Of a stretch of 64,000 bases of DNA, positions 1 through 11,874 are shown piece after piece; position 1 is the stretch's first letter; every line of letters starts with the position of its first letter. Source of the stretch: Acanthochlamys bracteata (lineage: Eukaryota > Streptophyta > Magnoliopsida > Pandanales > Velloziaceae); contig CM034136.1 in assembly GCA_019914995.1 (NCBI GenBank), positions 821,270 to 885,269 of the forward strand, in the 5' to 3' direction. The notes under the pieces were generated by a model that was not told where the DNA came from, did not search any database, and saw nothing but the letters and a program-made list of their open reading frames with translations. A program made the translations under genes and the position numbers.

Positions 1-598
1 ATAGATTTATGTGTGTTCATGCATTCTGCCAATCTGACTTATCAAAGTGGATATTATGAGCGTTGAATATCCTAAATTGTTGCTGCAGCACGCCTTATTA
101 AAGTCATATAAGGCCTTAAGTGCACCTATATTATACTTTTGGCATTCTGACATGTGCCAGTTGCAGGCTTTGGCTGCCATACCATCAATAGACAATGAAT
201 CAGTTCAACAGAGATTAAACCGAGTCAGAACTTGCTATGAGCTTCTAAATTTGCCATTCGAGGTATGTACATGTACTTGGTCAAAATTGTAACTTTTCAG
301 TATTGCAAGATTGAAAGATGTAGTACCCTTTCTCATTGGATGCAGGCCTTACTTGCTTTCATCACCGAACATGAGAATCTGTTCTCATCTGCAGAGTACG
401 CTTAGCCGATTTTGATTTCTACTGCCTTTAAGATTAGGATTCTCTTTTTCTTGTTCTTTTTCTATATTAAGTAATTAGACTAATTTTGAATTCTCACGTC
501 AAAATGACAGGTATTCAAGCCTTTTGAAGGTCAAGGTTCCAGGTAGAGAGGTCCCTACTGATGCACAACAACGGCTGTCTGAGATTCTAAGTCACTAG
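1..598 (+). CDS. 3' end of an unrecognised protein-coding gene (last three exons)
   Basis: Three terminal exons join in phase: about 167-262, 346-403 and 512-598, ending in TAG at 596-598. The first exon follows a good acceptor (gttgcag) at 161-166 and ends before GTATGT at 263; the second begins after tgcag at 341-345. The joined C-terminus is about 80 residues, starting ALAAIPSIDNESV and ending QQRLSEILSH, and looks alpha-helical and soluble, with leucine-rich segments such as CYELLNLPFEALLAF. No catalytic motif, signal peptide or membrane segment is visible. The open frame continues upstream of 167 but probably reads intron sequence there. I do not recognise the family; a helical-repeat scaffold protein is one possibility, but this is a guess. 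The 5' part lies outside the window. Confidence 0.6.
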
Positions 599-2845
599 AA
601 TTGACTGGATGATTAGGGATTGCCATGACTGGACACTTCTACAGAGGTCGTCTGTGAGCTGCCTCCACAATGGTATTTATTCTATATATATATATATATA
701 GATATAGATATATATATATATATATATATATAAACTAGACATGAGATTATGCCAAAGGTTTGCATGAATATTCAGAGATCGACTCTATGGGAAGTGTGGA
801 CGAAGACAAGCTTTGGAGAATCGATTGCTGCGATATACCCAACAGTTTTCATTTCCAGTGATTGTGTATTATGTGTATGTCGTTTCGTAAGTTATTGTTT
901 ACAAATGCTTGGCGCTTGTATTTCAAAAATAATGCGTGCTCATCGTCTAGGTTTTACTTTGCCTTTATTTGTGTCAGGTGTAGTTTTGAATTTAGACGGA
1001 CGGCGAAGGGCATGCATGTACATTGCCATTTTTATTGTATCAAAGTGTTACTGTGCTGTATGTATATCATTTTCTTCAGCCTTTGGCATTGAATTGTAGT
1101 TTTGACTTCGTTCGGAATAGAATTTCTGCTCCACAAAGTTCATTAGTATTCTAACGATAGGACATAATAACACCAGGAGACAGCAGTTGATTTACATGCT
1201 GGGACTATCATGGAGTATAACATTTGAAACACAAACTAATAGGTTCCTACATGACCAAAGTTGTCAAGATTGAAATTTTAAGTAAGACTGTTTTGTTTGC
1301 GTATAATTATAAAATTTAATTTTTAAGTATGATTATAAGATCTTATTTATTGGTAATTTTTTTATAAAATTGTTTAATATTTTTAAAATTTTAAATAGTA
1401 TTTATTAAAATTACTGAAAATTTAAAACATAATTTTTTATATTTTATTTAGCTTATTATTATAATTTTTTATAGATTATATTATTATTTTGTAAATTCAT
1501 ATTTATATAGTTATATTTATATTTAGAAATTTATTTTTTTATGTAATCAATCAAATAAGCGTCAAACTATCATCTTTATCACCTCAAAATGAAAAGAAAA
1601 AAATCTATTATCCTACAGAATAATTTTTGCTCCCATAATAATTTTTTTACAGAATAAACTATAAATACCACTGCATTCGCTATAGACGAACGACAAATTT
1701 TTTCTAACTATTTTAGTTTTTTAAAAAATTTTTGAGAGCTCTTCTGATTTATTAAAAAATTTTTATAAATTAAAATCGTAAAATCACAAATAATATTGAA
1801 ATATTAAAAAATTTAGGATTAAAATTAGAATCTTACCGATTGAAAATAAGATCAGAATTTTTTGTCAAATAAAATTATTTTATTGATATAAATTTGTAAG
1901 ATCTAAATTGAAAATTTAACAACTATGAATACATCTCTCTCTTGATGTTGTCATGCACCTGCCAAAGGACAGTACTCTTGCTTTGCTTCTTGACACTATT
2001 TGGAAAGACTCTGAAGATATGAATTCGTGAACTTCTAGGAGTGATTAAAACCAAAAAGTTTTTTAAAACTAAATTTATTTAAAAAATTTTTAACTTGAGG
2101 TTTGGTAGAAAATTTTAGTTTAAATTTTGTATTTGTTTTAGTTTAAAAATGAATTGAAAATTAAAAGTAAATTTGAAAATAAAAAATAAATTTAAAGTGT
2201 AGGTAAAATATTTTCTTAAATAGAAATTCCTTTGCTTATATTTCTGACATTCTTTATTTGACGGTTGATATAACACTCCTGACGGAAGTCTTTTACTTCG
2301 CTTCAACTAATTTTCAATTTCAAGCCACTAAAATCTATTTACGAGCATTTGGCTAAGCTTTTCAAAAAATAAAATTTTTTTCTAATTTATATTTTTAATA
2401 TAGTTTTTATAAATATTTAAAATTTTGAAATATAATAATATTTTACACAGTATATTATTTTTATTATTTATTTTTATTTTTTTAGATAAAAATATAATGC
2501 TTATTTTTTAAAATAGATAATATTTTTTGTTTAAAAAAATTTATTTAAAAAACATTTTTTCAAAAGTTTATTTTGAGAATAATGACAAAAATGTTGCTGT
2601 ACCGGTCCACTAAAGAAAATAGTTTGTAACATCAGTCCGTTGAGAATATAATTTTATGAATTAGCTCCTTTTAATTTGGTTTTAGAGCGTTCTGCACCAT
2701 TAATGAACCCTGATCTGAAACAGTTCGAACACACCTGAACCGACCCGATTTGACCCGGCCCGTTTACACTCCTGTATAAGACTCAAAGCTAGCGAAATTT
2801 GTTTTCTCCTCCCTTCAGGCAAGCGAAGATTTGTTCAACTCAACA
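599..2845. other. Intergenic region: 3' flank of the first gene and upstream region of RPN5
   Basis: No gene is supported here. About 599-1100 is less AT-rich and is probably 3' UTR and flank of the preceding gene. From about 1290 to 2580 the DNA is very AT-rich with runs of A and T typical of decayed short transposons. The last 150 bases (near 2720-2800) contain CCCGA/CCCGG-type short motifs and lead into the RPN5 5' UTR. Confidence 0.5.
680..733. repeat. (TA)n microsatellite
   Basis: An almost pure TA dinucleotide run interrupted by two GATATAGATA-like units. It lies in the 3' flank of the first gene. Confidence 0.9.
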
Positions 2846-5800
2846 ATGGTGAGTTCTCAAAAATCTTCTCAAATTCGTCAATCTCTTATTCTTCTCTTTA
2901 CTAATTTCTTGTTTAATTGTAACCAATCAATTGCTGATTTTCTTCCGATTTTTCCAATTATTTTCTTTTCTTTTTTTTTTTTACTGGTTTCCTGAAAGAG
3001 AAGTCATATAGGGTTTTGTGTTTAACAATCCATTCTGGTGTTCGGCTTTCTAGTTTGGGGTGATGGATCTGATGATTGAATTTGTTTGCGGTTAGATTGT
3101 GTTAGCTGTTGTACTTTGGATTTAGGGTTTCTATGGATCTGGTTATGTGATTGGTGTTTGAATTTGTTTGCAGGAAGAAAACCTAGACGCAAAGATCGAT
3201 ACACTTCTCAATGTGGAGAAGCAGATGCGGTTGGCCGGAGATGTCGCTGGAACGAAGAAAGCTGTTACCGAGATATTGGAGCTCTGCTACAATGCTGGAG
3301 CATGGAAGACTCTCAATGACCAGATTGTTCTTCTTTCGAAGAGGAGAGGACAACTCAAGCAGGTGAAATTTGTTAAAATTTGTGCCTGGTGAACTAATAG
3401 GAAATTTTGGATCTGTATGTTGATAATTTGTTGAAGGAATAGATGGCGACTGGTTGTCTCAAGATTACATAATTCGTTCTCGATAGGAGCTAAACTCTCT
3501 TAGAATATCTGAACTGTTAAAATCCTACAAACAAAGGAACTCTGTGTGGAGTGGTTGTCCTAACGGCTACAGCTTCTTTTTACCTTTTGCTTTTCAATAT
3601 TCTCTTCTTCTAGCATAACTGAAGAATGCAACTAACTTGACAGCAGATCTCACAAGAAGGTTGGAGGTTGTTTTGTGCATATCTTTGTCCTCGCTGTCAC
3701 ATTCGTTTCTAGGCCAGTACTTTGAAAGTAGCAAAAATTCATATACCTTGCACCCCAATTTATGTTTCTTTTGGTACTTCAACTTGATATTTCTAGTTCT
3801 TTTTTACTGATCACATTGATTTATTTATCTGGTCAAGGGATTTATGGACTATGTCCCTTTCTAAGATGCTTCTTTGAAGTATCAAATTCTTTTTACTTAT
3901 CACAGTGTGGTTTGTGTATCTGTAGGCTGTAACTGCAATGGTACAGCAAGCTATGCAGTATATCGACAAAACACCAGACCTTGATGCCCGCATAGAGTTG
4001 ATCCAAACACTGAATACTGTGTCTGCAGGCAAGGTAAATTGATTTTGTTAGTAAGGTCTGCCTGTCCTTACAGAGCAGGTTCAGTCTTGTATTCAGTACA
4101 TGATAATTCAATTGCTGTTTGCAGATATATGTTGAAATAGAAAGGGCACGCCTGATTAAGAAGCTAGCTAAAATCAAAGAATCACAAGGTCTCCTTGCTG
4201 AAGCTGCTGATCTGATGCAAGAAGTTGCTGTATGTTCAGGCTTATTTTTAGTTCTAAATCTGCAGTTCAGCTTGTTTACGAGTATGTTTACAAACTGTAA
4301 TATTTGTGTCCTCTGCAGGTGGAAACGTTTGGAGCAATGGCAAAAACCGAAAAGATAGCATTCATCCTTGAACAAGTACAACTCCTTCATCCATCTTTTG
4401 CATGGTCAAGTGTACAGTTTTATGTTTTAATGTGTCTCATTTCTCTTTCTCTGCAATTGCAGGTTCGCTTATGCTTAGACCGTGAAGATTATGTGCGAGC
4501 GCAGATTTTATCAAGGAAAATTAACCCAAGAGGCTTTGATGTAGATGTTTCAAAGGATAAGAAAAAGCCAAAAGAAGGTGATAGTCTTGTAGAAGAGGCT
4601 CCTGCAGACATACCTTCCTTGTTAGAATTGAAGCGCATATACTATGAGCTAATGATTCGGTAAGTTGACTTAGGCACCTTTTCTTCTAGCTTTTTTTTTT
4701 TGTTGAGCAGAAGTACTTCTTAAAAAGTGCTTTCTGAAAAGTACTTTTAATAGAAGAGTTTTAGTGTTTGGATATTTGTAGTCAAAAGCATTTTTACTGA
4801 TAAAGATTGCTCTTTACTGTGTTCTTTCTTATGTCATTTGAAGCCCGAAACTTCTCATATGGATGACTTTTGTCAAAAAAACTTTTCCTATGGAAGCACC
4901 AATAGCTGAACTTCTACTAGAAGTGCTTTTATAGTAAAACCTCTACCAACTTAAAGTACTTCTGTAAATCCTGATGCTCAAATCAATGGATTTTTTAAAT
5001 CATAAAATGTCTTTTTTGCCTACTGCGCTGCTATATGCAATGGTGCCTTATTTTACTTTTCTCTGAAGTTAGAGTCTTTGCCTTATGCTTCTCTTACCAG
5101 TTGCTATTTGGTCTCCTTTGTAATTTCTGGAATTTTTTGTTATTGTGATTTCAAAATTTAAGTCCTGAATTATGGATTGCTTGTGTAGTAGACTAATAAT
5201 GACCAGTTGACATCTGTATGAGTCTATCATCTTGGCAGACTCCTTTTTCTTACCATTCAGCCTTTTTGGCTTTGTACTTTGTTTCAGTGTAGGTTATAGT
5301 TGCCACTGCTATGTTTTCTCTGTTAAGCTCCTCTATATAATGATTAGTATTGATGCATGCAGAACCATTGAAATGATTGGATCTTGAAATTTGTGACTAC
5401 ATGTTTCGAACCTAAAGCTCTCAGAAGAAATTACTATCTCACTAGCTTTGAGTTGACTATGAATTTTGGCATGTATGTGCTCAAACCTAAAAATTCTGGT
5501 TTCATCCATATTTACTTAAATCATGTCTTGAGAATTCAAAATTATTAGGTGTTGTTTCTAATATGTATGCATTTCCTGTTTCTTTGGATACACTGACCTG
5601 ACAATTTAGTGCGATCAATGATGGGAGTAGAGAAAATGTGTGAAGTTCATATTTTGTGGTTGCAGGTATCATTCCCACAAAAATGATTATCTGGAAATCT
5701 GCCGTTGCTACCTAGCAATATATGATATTCCTTCTGTAAAAGAAGATCCAGAACAATGGATGCCTGTAAGTTTCTACCTTGTCATTTGAATCTGTGAAGC

Positions 5801-7793
5801 GCTCTTGAGTTGTTAAAACGTTTTGGATTTTGACCTTGTAGGTTCTTAGAAAAATATGCTGGTACTTGGTATTGTCTCCACATGACTCAATGCAGTCTAG
5901 TCTTCTCAATTCTACTCTGGAAGACAAAAATCTTTCAGAGATTCCTAATTTCCGGTATGTTCTGTATTCTCTTTCTTAGTTCTCATGTGGATGGCCATTG
6001 GTGGTGTCCTCTTAATCTTATATCTGATTTTGTAAAGTTCTTAATAACCATACCAGGCTGCTGTTGAAGCAATTAGTTACCATGGAGGTTATTCGATGGA
6101 CTGATCTGTGGAACATGTACAAAGATGAATTTGATAATGAAAAGAATATGCTTGGGGGATCTCTGGGTAATAAGGCAGCTGAAGATTTTAGACTGAGGAT
6201 TATTGAACATGTATGTACAAAGATGCTCTACATATTGTTATTTAAATTTGATACAAAAAGTAAATTATGATTTTCGCTTGCATAATCTTTTCTTCTTTTT
6301 TTTTTTCTCAGAATATCTTGGTGGTTTCCAAGTATTATTCAAGGATCACTTTGACAAGGCTAGCAGATTTGCTGTGCCTCAGTTTACAGGTTTGTGCTTG
6401 TCAGGACTTTCGGAACAATTATTGTTTGGCATAATTGTTTGTAGTCTGTTGCTGAAAGGTTCTTTTTAGCATTATTAGTCTACCCATATTACAAAGTCTT
6501 TGTTCAAAATGACTTTTGTTTCTGGTATGCTTATTTGAAAGAAAAGATGGCTACTACCAAGTTACCAAAATTTCGCCTATAATTGTTTTGTTTCTTACAA
6601 GTGTATTTTCATACCCAAATTGTACTGTTTTTGGTCAACCATATGCATACTTCTGTTGGTACAAAGTGTTGTGTGGTGCGCATAGGCGACTGTGTTATCA
6701 CTCATTTTGCAAGATTTTGCAAAGTAATTCTCCTGAGCTCTTGAATGGTTTTTGACATGCTACTTTTGCTGAACTAGCCTTGCTAGATCAACCATTCAGA
6801 ACTTCATCAGTTATTGGATTCGTACTTTCTTTTGCTCTATATCTCTGATATATGCATGCTTTTCTGGGAAAGAAAAAGACAAAAGTCAGTAAAAGTACAT
6901 TTTCCACTGAATGCTGCCTATATAGTTGTATGGTAAGAACATAGCTCATATTCCATGTAGTTTTTATGTAGCTTTCCTGATGATAATTTGTGCAGCACAA
7001 GTAAGACGTAGAAGTTCTTAATGATAGTCTTTTCTATTTTACCATTTATACTTGGAGCAGATAGTAGAATATGTCTGTTAAAGGAATTTTCTCCTTGGGA
7101 ATGTTGAAGTGTGATTTGAGAACTCATCACTTTGTAGCAACTTGTATCTGTAGTTCACAAGAAACTTCTTTTGCAGTATCATTAGAAAATGAGGTTACAA
7201 CTTTTTATGTATATTGTTAATGATTGACACAGAACAAATTTTTTTACATCGTTAATGATGAGATGCATAGCCAATTTTTGGCTTTGATGCATTTGTCATA
7301 ATTGCATGGATGATGTGCTTTAAGCGTGTTCTTATACTGTCACTAGAAGTGCGTTAGTCATCAAATTGCCTGCATACTTTGACCAACAATGAAATATCAG
7401 TGCTCTCATCATAGCATCTTTTCGTACGGCACATATAGATCCTAAATCTGAATCCAAGCAGCACTGTAAGAATCATGATATTCTCCAAAACTGGGTCATT
7501 TGGTAATGTCAGTTGGTCCTGACCTTAGGAAATGTCAAGAAAGTTGAGACCTTCCCTATTTTTGCTGTTTGCAGGAAGCTGAGAAGCATCTCTCTGAGAT
7601 GGTGGTCTCCAAGGCTCTTGGTGCCAAAATTGACAGGCCCAAGGGAATCGTCTTGTTCCAGGCACCAAAAGACAGCAATGAAATTCTCAACTCGTGGGCA
7701 ATGAATCTAGAGAAGCTGCTGGAACTTGTGGAGAAGAGCTGCCACCAAATACACAAGGAGACAATGGTTCACAAGGCTGCTCTGAAAGCGTAG
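2846..7793 (+). CDS. RPN5: 26S proteasome non-ATPase regulatory subunit 12 (RPN5)
   Basis: RPN5 is a PCI-domain scaffold subunit of the 19S lid, which carries the deubiquitinating module of the proteasome. Eleven coding exons join in phase: 2846-2848, 3174-3362, 3926-4033, 4125-4229, 4319-4375, 4463-4659, 5666-5765, 5842-5954, 6057-6210, 6312-6389 and 7575-7793, giving 440 aa, the usual family length. Seen features: the N-terminal stretch [19 protein letters not shown], the conserved [35 protein letters not shown], and the C-terminal PCI/winged-helix part with [20 protein letters not shown] and [14 protein letters not shown]. The ATG at 2846 is followed at once by a GTGAGT donor, so the start codon is the only codon of exon 1. 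This start was chosen because exon 2 continues in frame and no other in-frame ATG precedes the conserved region. Introns 6 and 10 exceed 1 kb. No lesion is seen. Confidence 0.96.
4720..4990. mobile_element. Probable MITE remnant in RPN5 intron 6
   Basis: Within the 1-kb intron is a patch rich in AAGTACTT, AAGTGCTT and AAAAGCA motifs in both orientations, for example near 4726-4790 and again near 4912-4965. The same motif set occurs at 49270-49580. Both patches look like members of one hairpin-forming MITE family. Exact ends and a target duplication could not be defined. Confidence 0.4.
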
Positions 7794-9869
7794 GTTAACT
7801 TTGATCTGTTATTGATCTGATGCAGCCGCAGGATTGTTGAAGTGCAGTAGCAGATTCTGGTCTTCTAAAGGTTTGGCCTACTGTAAACCATGTAATTCTT
7901 TCTTTATCTGGACGCAATTTTGAGCCAGCTTACCTCTGTTTGCATTCTCATTTCTCAACATTCAAATCGAACTTGGGACTTGGGTCGGACTGTTGCTCCA
8001 GATATAGGCAACACTAATGATACTGGATTCCTTTCATTACCTTTATAGTGTCGTGTAGGCAGTTTGTGAAAGTGTGTTGCTCCATTTAGAATGCGTTTTG
8101 GAGTGTTTTTGAAATGAAAATTTTCTGAAATAAAAAATATTTTTATTCTTTCTAAAAATTAAATTTATTTTTTATTTTAAAAAAATAATAAAAATATATA
8201 ATAAAAAATTTTTATTACGTAAATTTTTTTTATAATTTTTAAATTTTTAAATAAATTTTTTAGATATTTATAAAATATGTATTGAAAAAATGTAAAATAA
8301 AAAATTGAGAAGTTTTTTTGGTAAACTACATCAATGTTACTGGATCCTTTCCAATTATCTTTAGTATAGGAAAGAATATATTATCATTTAAGTTTTCTTT
8401 AATAAATTCAGTCATAAGTTATAAAAAAATATATGATTTTATTTGCTTTAAAAAATAATTAGAAGAACAGGATCGAAGTGAATATTGGATTTCAAATTAT
8501 GTGCCTTGGGTTTAGGTATTCCAAAATATATAGATAAAGTATTAGTAATGATTTACCTAAGGAATAGTTATGGTCTTCAATGGCTTTTATTCTGAAGATG
8601 CATTAGAGTAATTAGTTAGCTGGGTCATATTATTAATTAAAATAATATGCAAGTTTGAACTTGCTAATACTATATAAATTCCAACTAGATATTATAATAT
8701 TATGGACAAACTTATGAAACATAATAATTTATTTTAACTTTTATTATAACTTATCGAAATAGCATAATATAATGTTTATTGATTTCTAATTGTATGAGAT
8801 TTATCTTGGAAAAGAATATAATTTGAGAGTTCAACATGAATCAATTGCATTAAAAAAAAATCACTTCCTATTGAAAATCAACCTCCTTTCATAGTAATTC
8901 AAATTTGTTTCGTTCGTAATAATGTTGGATATGTTCCAAAATAAAATAATTGATCTAAAAGTTATCTTAAACATATAGGCAGAGCTTCTTTTCGATACAA
9001 CATGAGACTATTATAAAAAAACATAAAATTATTAAGCCCACCGAATCAGAACGTAAGTTGATCTTGTTCAAAATGAGTCGTTGTTCAATCTACCAAATTA
9101 ATTGTCATTTTTTCGGACGAGCATTATTGATTATTCTCGGCTCTTAGTTACTCATTTCATAATCTGAATTCATTTGATTATTCGAAAACTATTTCTAACC
9201 TTGGCTACTAGTCCAGTTCTAATTAATTTGAAGTCCCAAAATTATATTACTTTCATTCGACGAATTATATTTTTTAGTTAAAGTTACAAAAATCTTACCG
9301 GAATAATCCGAACCAATCAACCGTAACCAATGAATAAATTCAAAGTTTGGACTTTTCGGAAACCTCGTGGTCATGGACTTTTTCCTTGGCACGGGTTCGT
9401 GAACCAGAACTGCTTATTTACTTTGTGATAACGTTTATGTTAACCATTTTTGTTATTTAATCATAAGAAATGTGTAATATTGATTACGTTATTGAACTCT
9501 TCTATTGGTTTAGAAGAAGAAGATCTAAAGGTGCGTTCTTTTCGCCCTGCAACTCACTTCATTTCAATAAAATATTTTAAATTCATTTTAAGTTTAAAAA
9601 ATACACAATAAATCACTTTCACTTTATTTTATTATAAAAGAATAGAATAATTAAATTTCTTTTCAATAGCACTATTTATAATAATTTATTTATAATAATT
9701 TATTTTTTAATAACTCATTTTCAAACTAAAGAAACACACCATAAGGACAAGTTTTAATTACGCCAAAATTTATTTTTTTTTAAATTTAAATTTAATTATT
9801 TTATATATTTTAATTATTATTCTGAATTTGAACTTCACTTTTTGAAACTCACTTTCATATTTTGCAGCA
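7794..9869. other. Intergenic region downstream of RPN5
   Basis: The first 250 bases are probably RPN5 3' UTR and flank. From about 8090 to 8310 and 9540 to 9760 the sequence is an AT-rich patchwork beginning with phrases such as GCGTTTTGGAGTG, typical of old MITEs. The stretch 8450-9430 is less AT-extreme but has no open reading frame of note. Confidence 0.45.
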
Positions 9870-10130
9870 AACCAAATCAGTCGGTAATGGCAAGTCTCTA
9901 CAATGAATCGTGAGCTTGACAAGATCGGCAATGGAAATTGGAGCTGGTTGGAAACGTGGATGGCAGCCAAAGCATGGGAGACTAGATTGTTGAAAGAACA
10001 ACAAAAACATTTGGATGAATTCCTTGGTTTCCGTTCCAAAGACAGTGATCTAATGTCAGTTAGAATCAAGAAGAACAACATTAGCACAAGGATTTCAGCA
10101 AACCCTCCATCAATGGTTATCCATCTCTGA
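9870..10130 (+). pseudogene. Orphan fragment of an IQD (IQ67-domain) calmodulin-binding protein gene
   Basis: The frame 9903-10130 encodes about 75 residues containing WSWLETWMAAKAWETRLL. This strongly resembles the conserved block WSWLERWMAxRPWExRL that lies C-terminal to the IQ motifs in plant IQD proteins, which bind calmodulin and microtubules. The block is preceded by an acceptor-like ttttgcag ending at about 9868, but the frame upstream of 9903 meets a stop (TAA at about 9882). No IQ motifs, no basic N-terminus and no other IQD exon are seen in the flanks. I infer a truncated duplicate rather than a working gene. A lineage-specific short protein starting at 9903 remains possible. Confidence 0.6.
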
Positions 10131-10243
10131 AAACATAGATCATCGACCTGGTTCGATGCATAGTTTTGATTTCCATTATGATGAAAGCTCAGCTTCATTT
10201 CTTCATTGTGTACATCAATACTGGTGTTGTTCATAGTTGCCAT

Positions 10244-10657
10244 TTAAACTCTGTCTGCCAGAAAGAGTTACACAATTAATATCTTATTATATAGGGATTT
10301 TGTTTACTCGTAATGAGTTTTCTACAAATAAATTATCAAAAAATTAAGTTTATGAGAATAATTTTGTAAAAATAAAAAGAAAGAGTTTTTTAGAATAATT
10401 TTTCTTGATAAATTTTTTTTATAGCTAATTCATGGAAAAATAGAAACATTTGGCTAAAATGTTGAAGTTGTTAATATTCTAAATAAGTATTTTATATGTT
10501 TTAATAAATTGTATATAGTATTTTATACAATTTTTTTAAAATTCTGAAAAAGTAAAATTATATATATATATAATATTTATTTTTTAAACTAAAAAATCAA
10601 ACTCACTTTTCAAAAATTTATATTTTATTTCAAAATCACTTTAATACTTATCTATCA
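10244..10657. other. AT-rich intergenic sequence
   Basis: Between the IQD fragment and the hAT-type element the sequence is AT-rich with no coding potential, including a short TATATATATATA run near 10560. Nothing else is visible. Confidence 0.5.
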
Positions 10658-11623
10658 TCACAAAGTAGGGATGGTGATATATGACTCGATTCGAAAACTC
10701 AATCCAAAATTGATCTATTTAATTAGGGTTAAGGTTAAAAATTTTGATCCATATAAATATATAGTATGGGTGGTGATATATGATCTGATCCAAAAATTCA
10801 ATCCAAAATTGATCTATTTAATTAGGGTTAGGGTTAAATATTTTGATCCATATAAATATATAGATTAGGTTATCGTTGAACGAAATTGACCCGATTACTA
10901 AATGAATCGATCCGAATTAATTCAAAATTGACCCACCAATCCGAACTATTACTTCTTAAAAAAATAACTCTTGATCTTTTCTTACCATATTAATAAAATA
11001 TTGACAATAAAATAATCGATAATAGTAATTTATAAATTATAAATTAAATTATATTTATATTTATAATTAATTATTTATTTTTATATTTTAGTAAAATAGT
11101 ATAAAATGAGAATTATAATATTATCGAAAGTATTACTATGTAGATTTTTTTAATGATGAATTTGAATTTCATATAAAAATTTTATCAAAATTTTATTATA
11201 GCTATGTTTATCAAAATTATTAGTATGTATTTATAATCATAAAATTTCAACTGTCACCACAATTTTCCAAAAATAAAAATAAATTTTTTTTGGATATTTT
11301 AAGGACCGATCAAGATACTAAAAAATACACATTTTGACAGGCATTTACTATATCTTGTCAATAAGAACATCATACACTTTTATTTCAACTGATGTTATAA
11401 TTTCGCTGAAGATTATAGGTGTAGAATTAAAAATTAAAAAATTATAAATATTAAATAGATTGACTCGAATTTGGCATGATTATTAATATGTTAGATTATG
11501 ATTGATAATTTTGATCTGTATAAATTTATAGGTTGAATTAAAATTGAACGAATTTGACTCGTCTATTAAATGAGTCGATTCGAAACCGATTCATTAATTC
11601 AAATTGTCATCTCTATCACAAAG
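10658..11623. mobile_element. Non-autonomous hAT-type transposon with 8-bp target-site duplication
   Basis: The element spans about 10666-11615 (950 bp). It is flanked by an identical 8-bp direct repeat, TCACAAAG, at 10658-10665 and 11616-11623. The left end reads TAGGGATGGTGATAT and the right end, on the other strand, TAGAGATGACAATTT: imperfect terminal inverted repeats of about 15 bp with 10 matches. An 8-bp duplication and TAGGGATGRYRA-type ends are hallmarks of hAT elements. The interior has a 99-bp direct tandem duplication and no transposase, so it would need a transposase in trans. Sub-terminal sequence near 11520-11600 repeats phrases of the left arm. Confidence 0.75.
10672..10870. 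repeat. Two tandem copies of a 99-bp unit inside the hAT-type element
   Basis: Copies begin at about 10672 and 10771 (both TGGTGATATATGA...) and share most bases, with differences such as GACTCGATTC against GATCTGATCC. Each copy contains a TTAATTAGGGTTARGGTTA segment, which is telomere-repeat-like but too short to be telomeric. The open frame across both copies is a by-product of the repeat and encodes the same roughly 33 residues twice. Confidence 0.85.
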
Positions 11624-11874
11624 GGTTGCTTTTGTAATATGATCAGTACAAAAAAAGAACATTATATTTAATAACAACTACTGCAGTACGGAACTTTCTG
11701 GATTTAAACAATGAGAAAAAATGAAAATTATAATTCATTGAACTATTCCAAGTCACGCATGGACTTATTCCATTTTGAAAACGCATATAAATTAGAGAAA
11801 CCAAAACCAAATCCAAGTCCACAAACAACTGCAATCCTTCCGAAATAAAACAACTAACTTGTTTCTTCTTCACT

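Noticed and set aside
1..166. Extension of the first gene's exon back to position 48
   Set aside because: The frame is open, but a strong acceptor at 161-166 and the start of a well-behaved 96-nt exon at 167 make the upstream part more likely intron.
10819..10834. Telomere-like TTAGGGTTAGGG
   Set aside because: Only about two units are present, inside a transposon, and the pattern is shared with the tandem copy; not an interstitial telomere array.
10671..10868. 65-residue open frame with two near-identical halves
   Set aside because: It is the translation of the 99-bp tandem repeat inside the hAT-type element; it has no codon bias or family resemblance.
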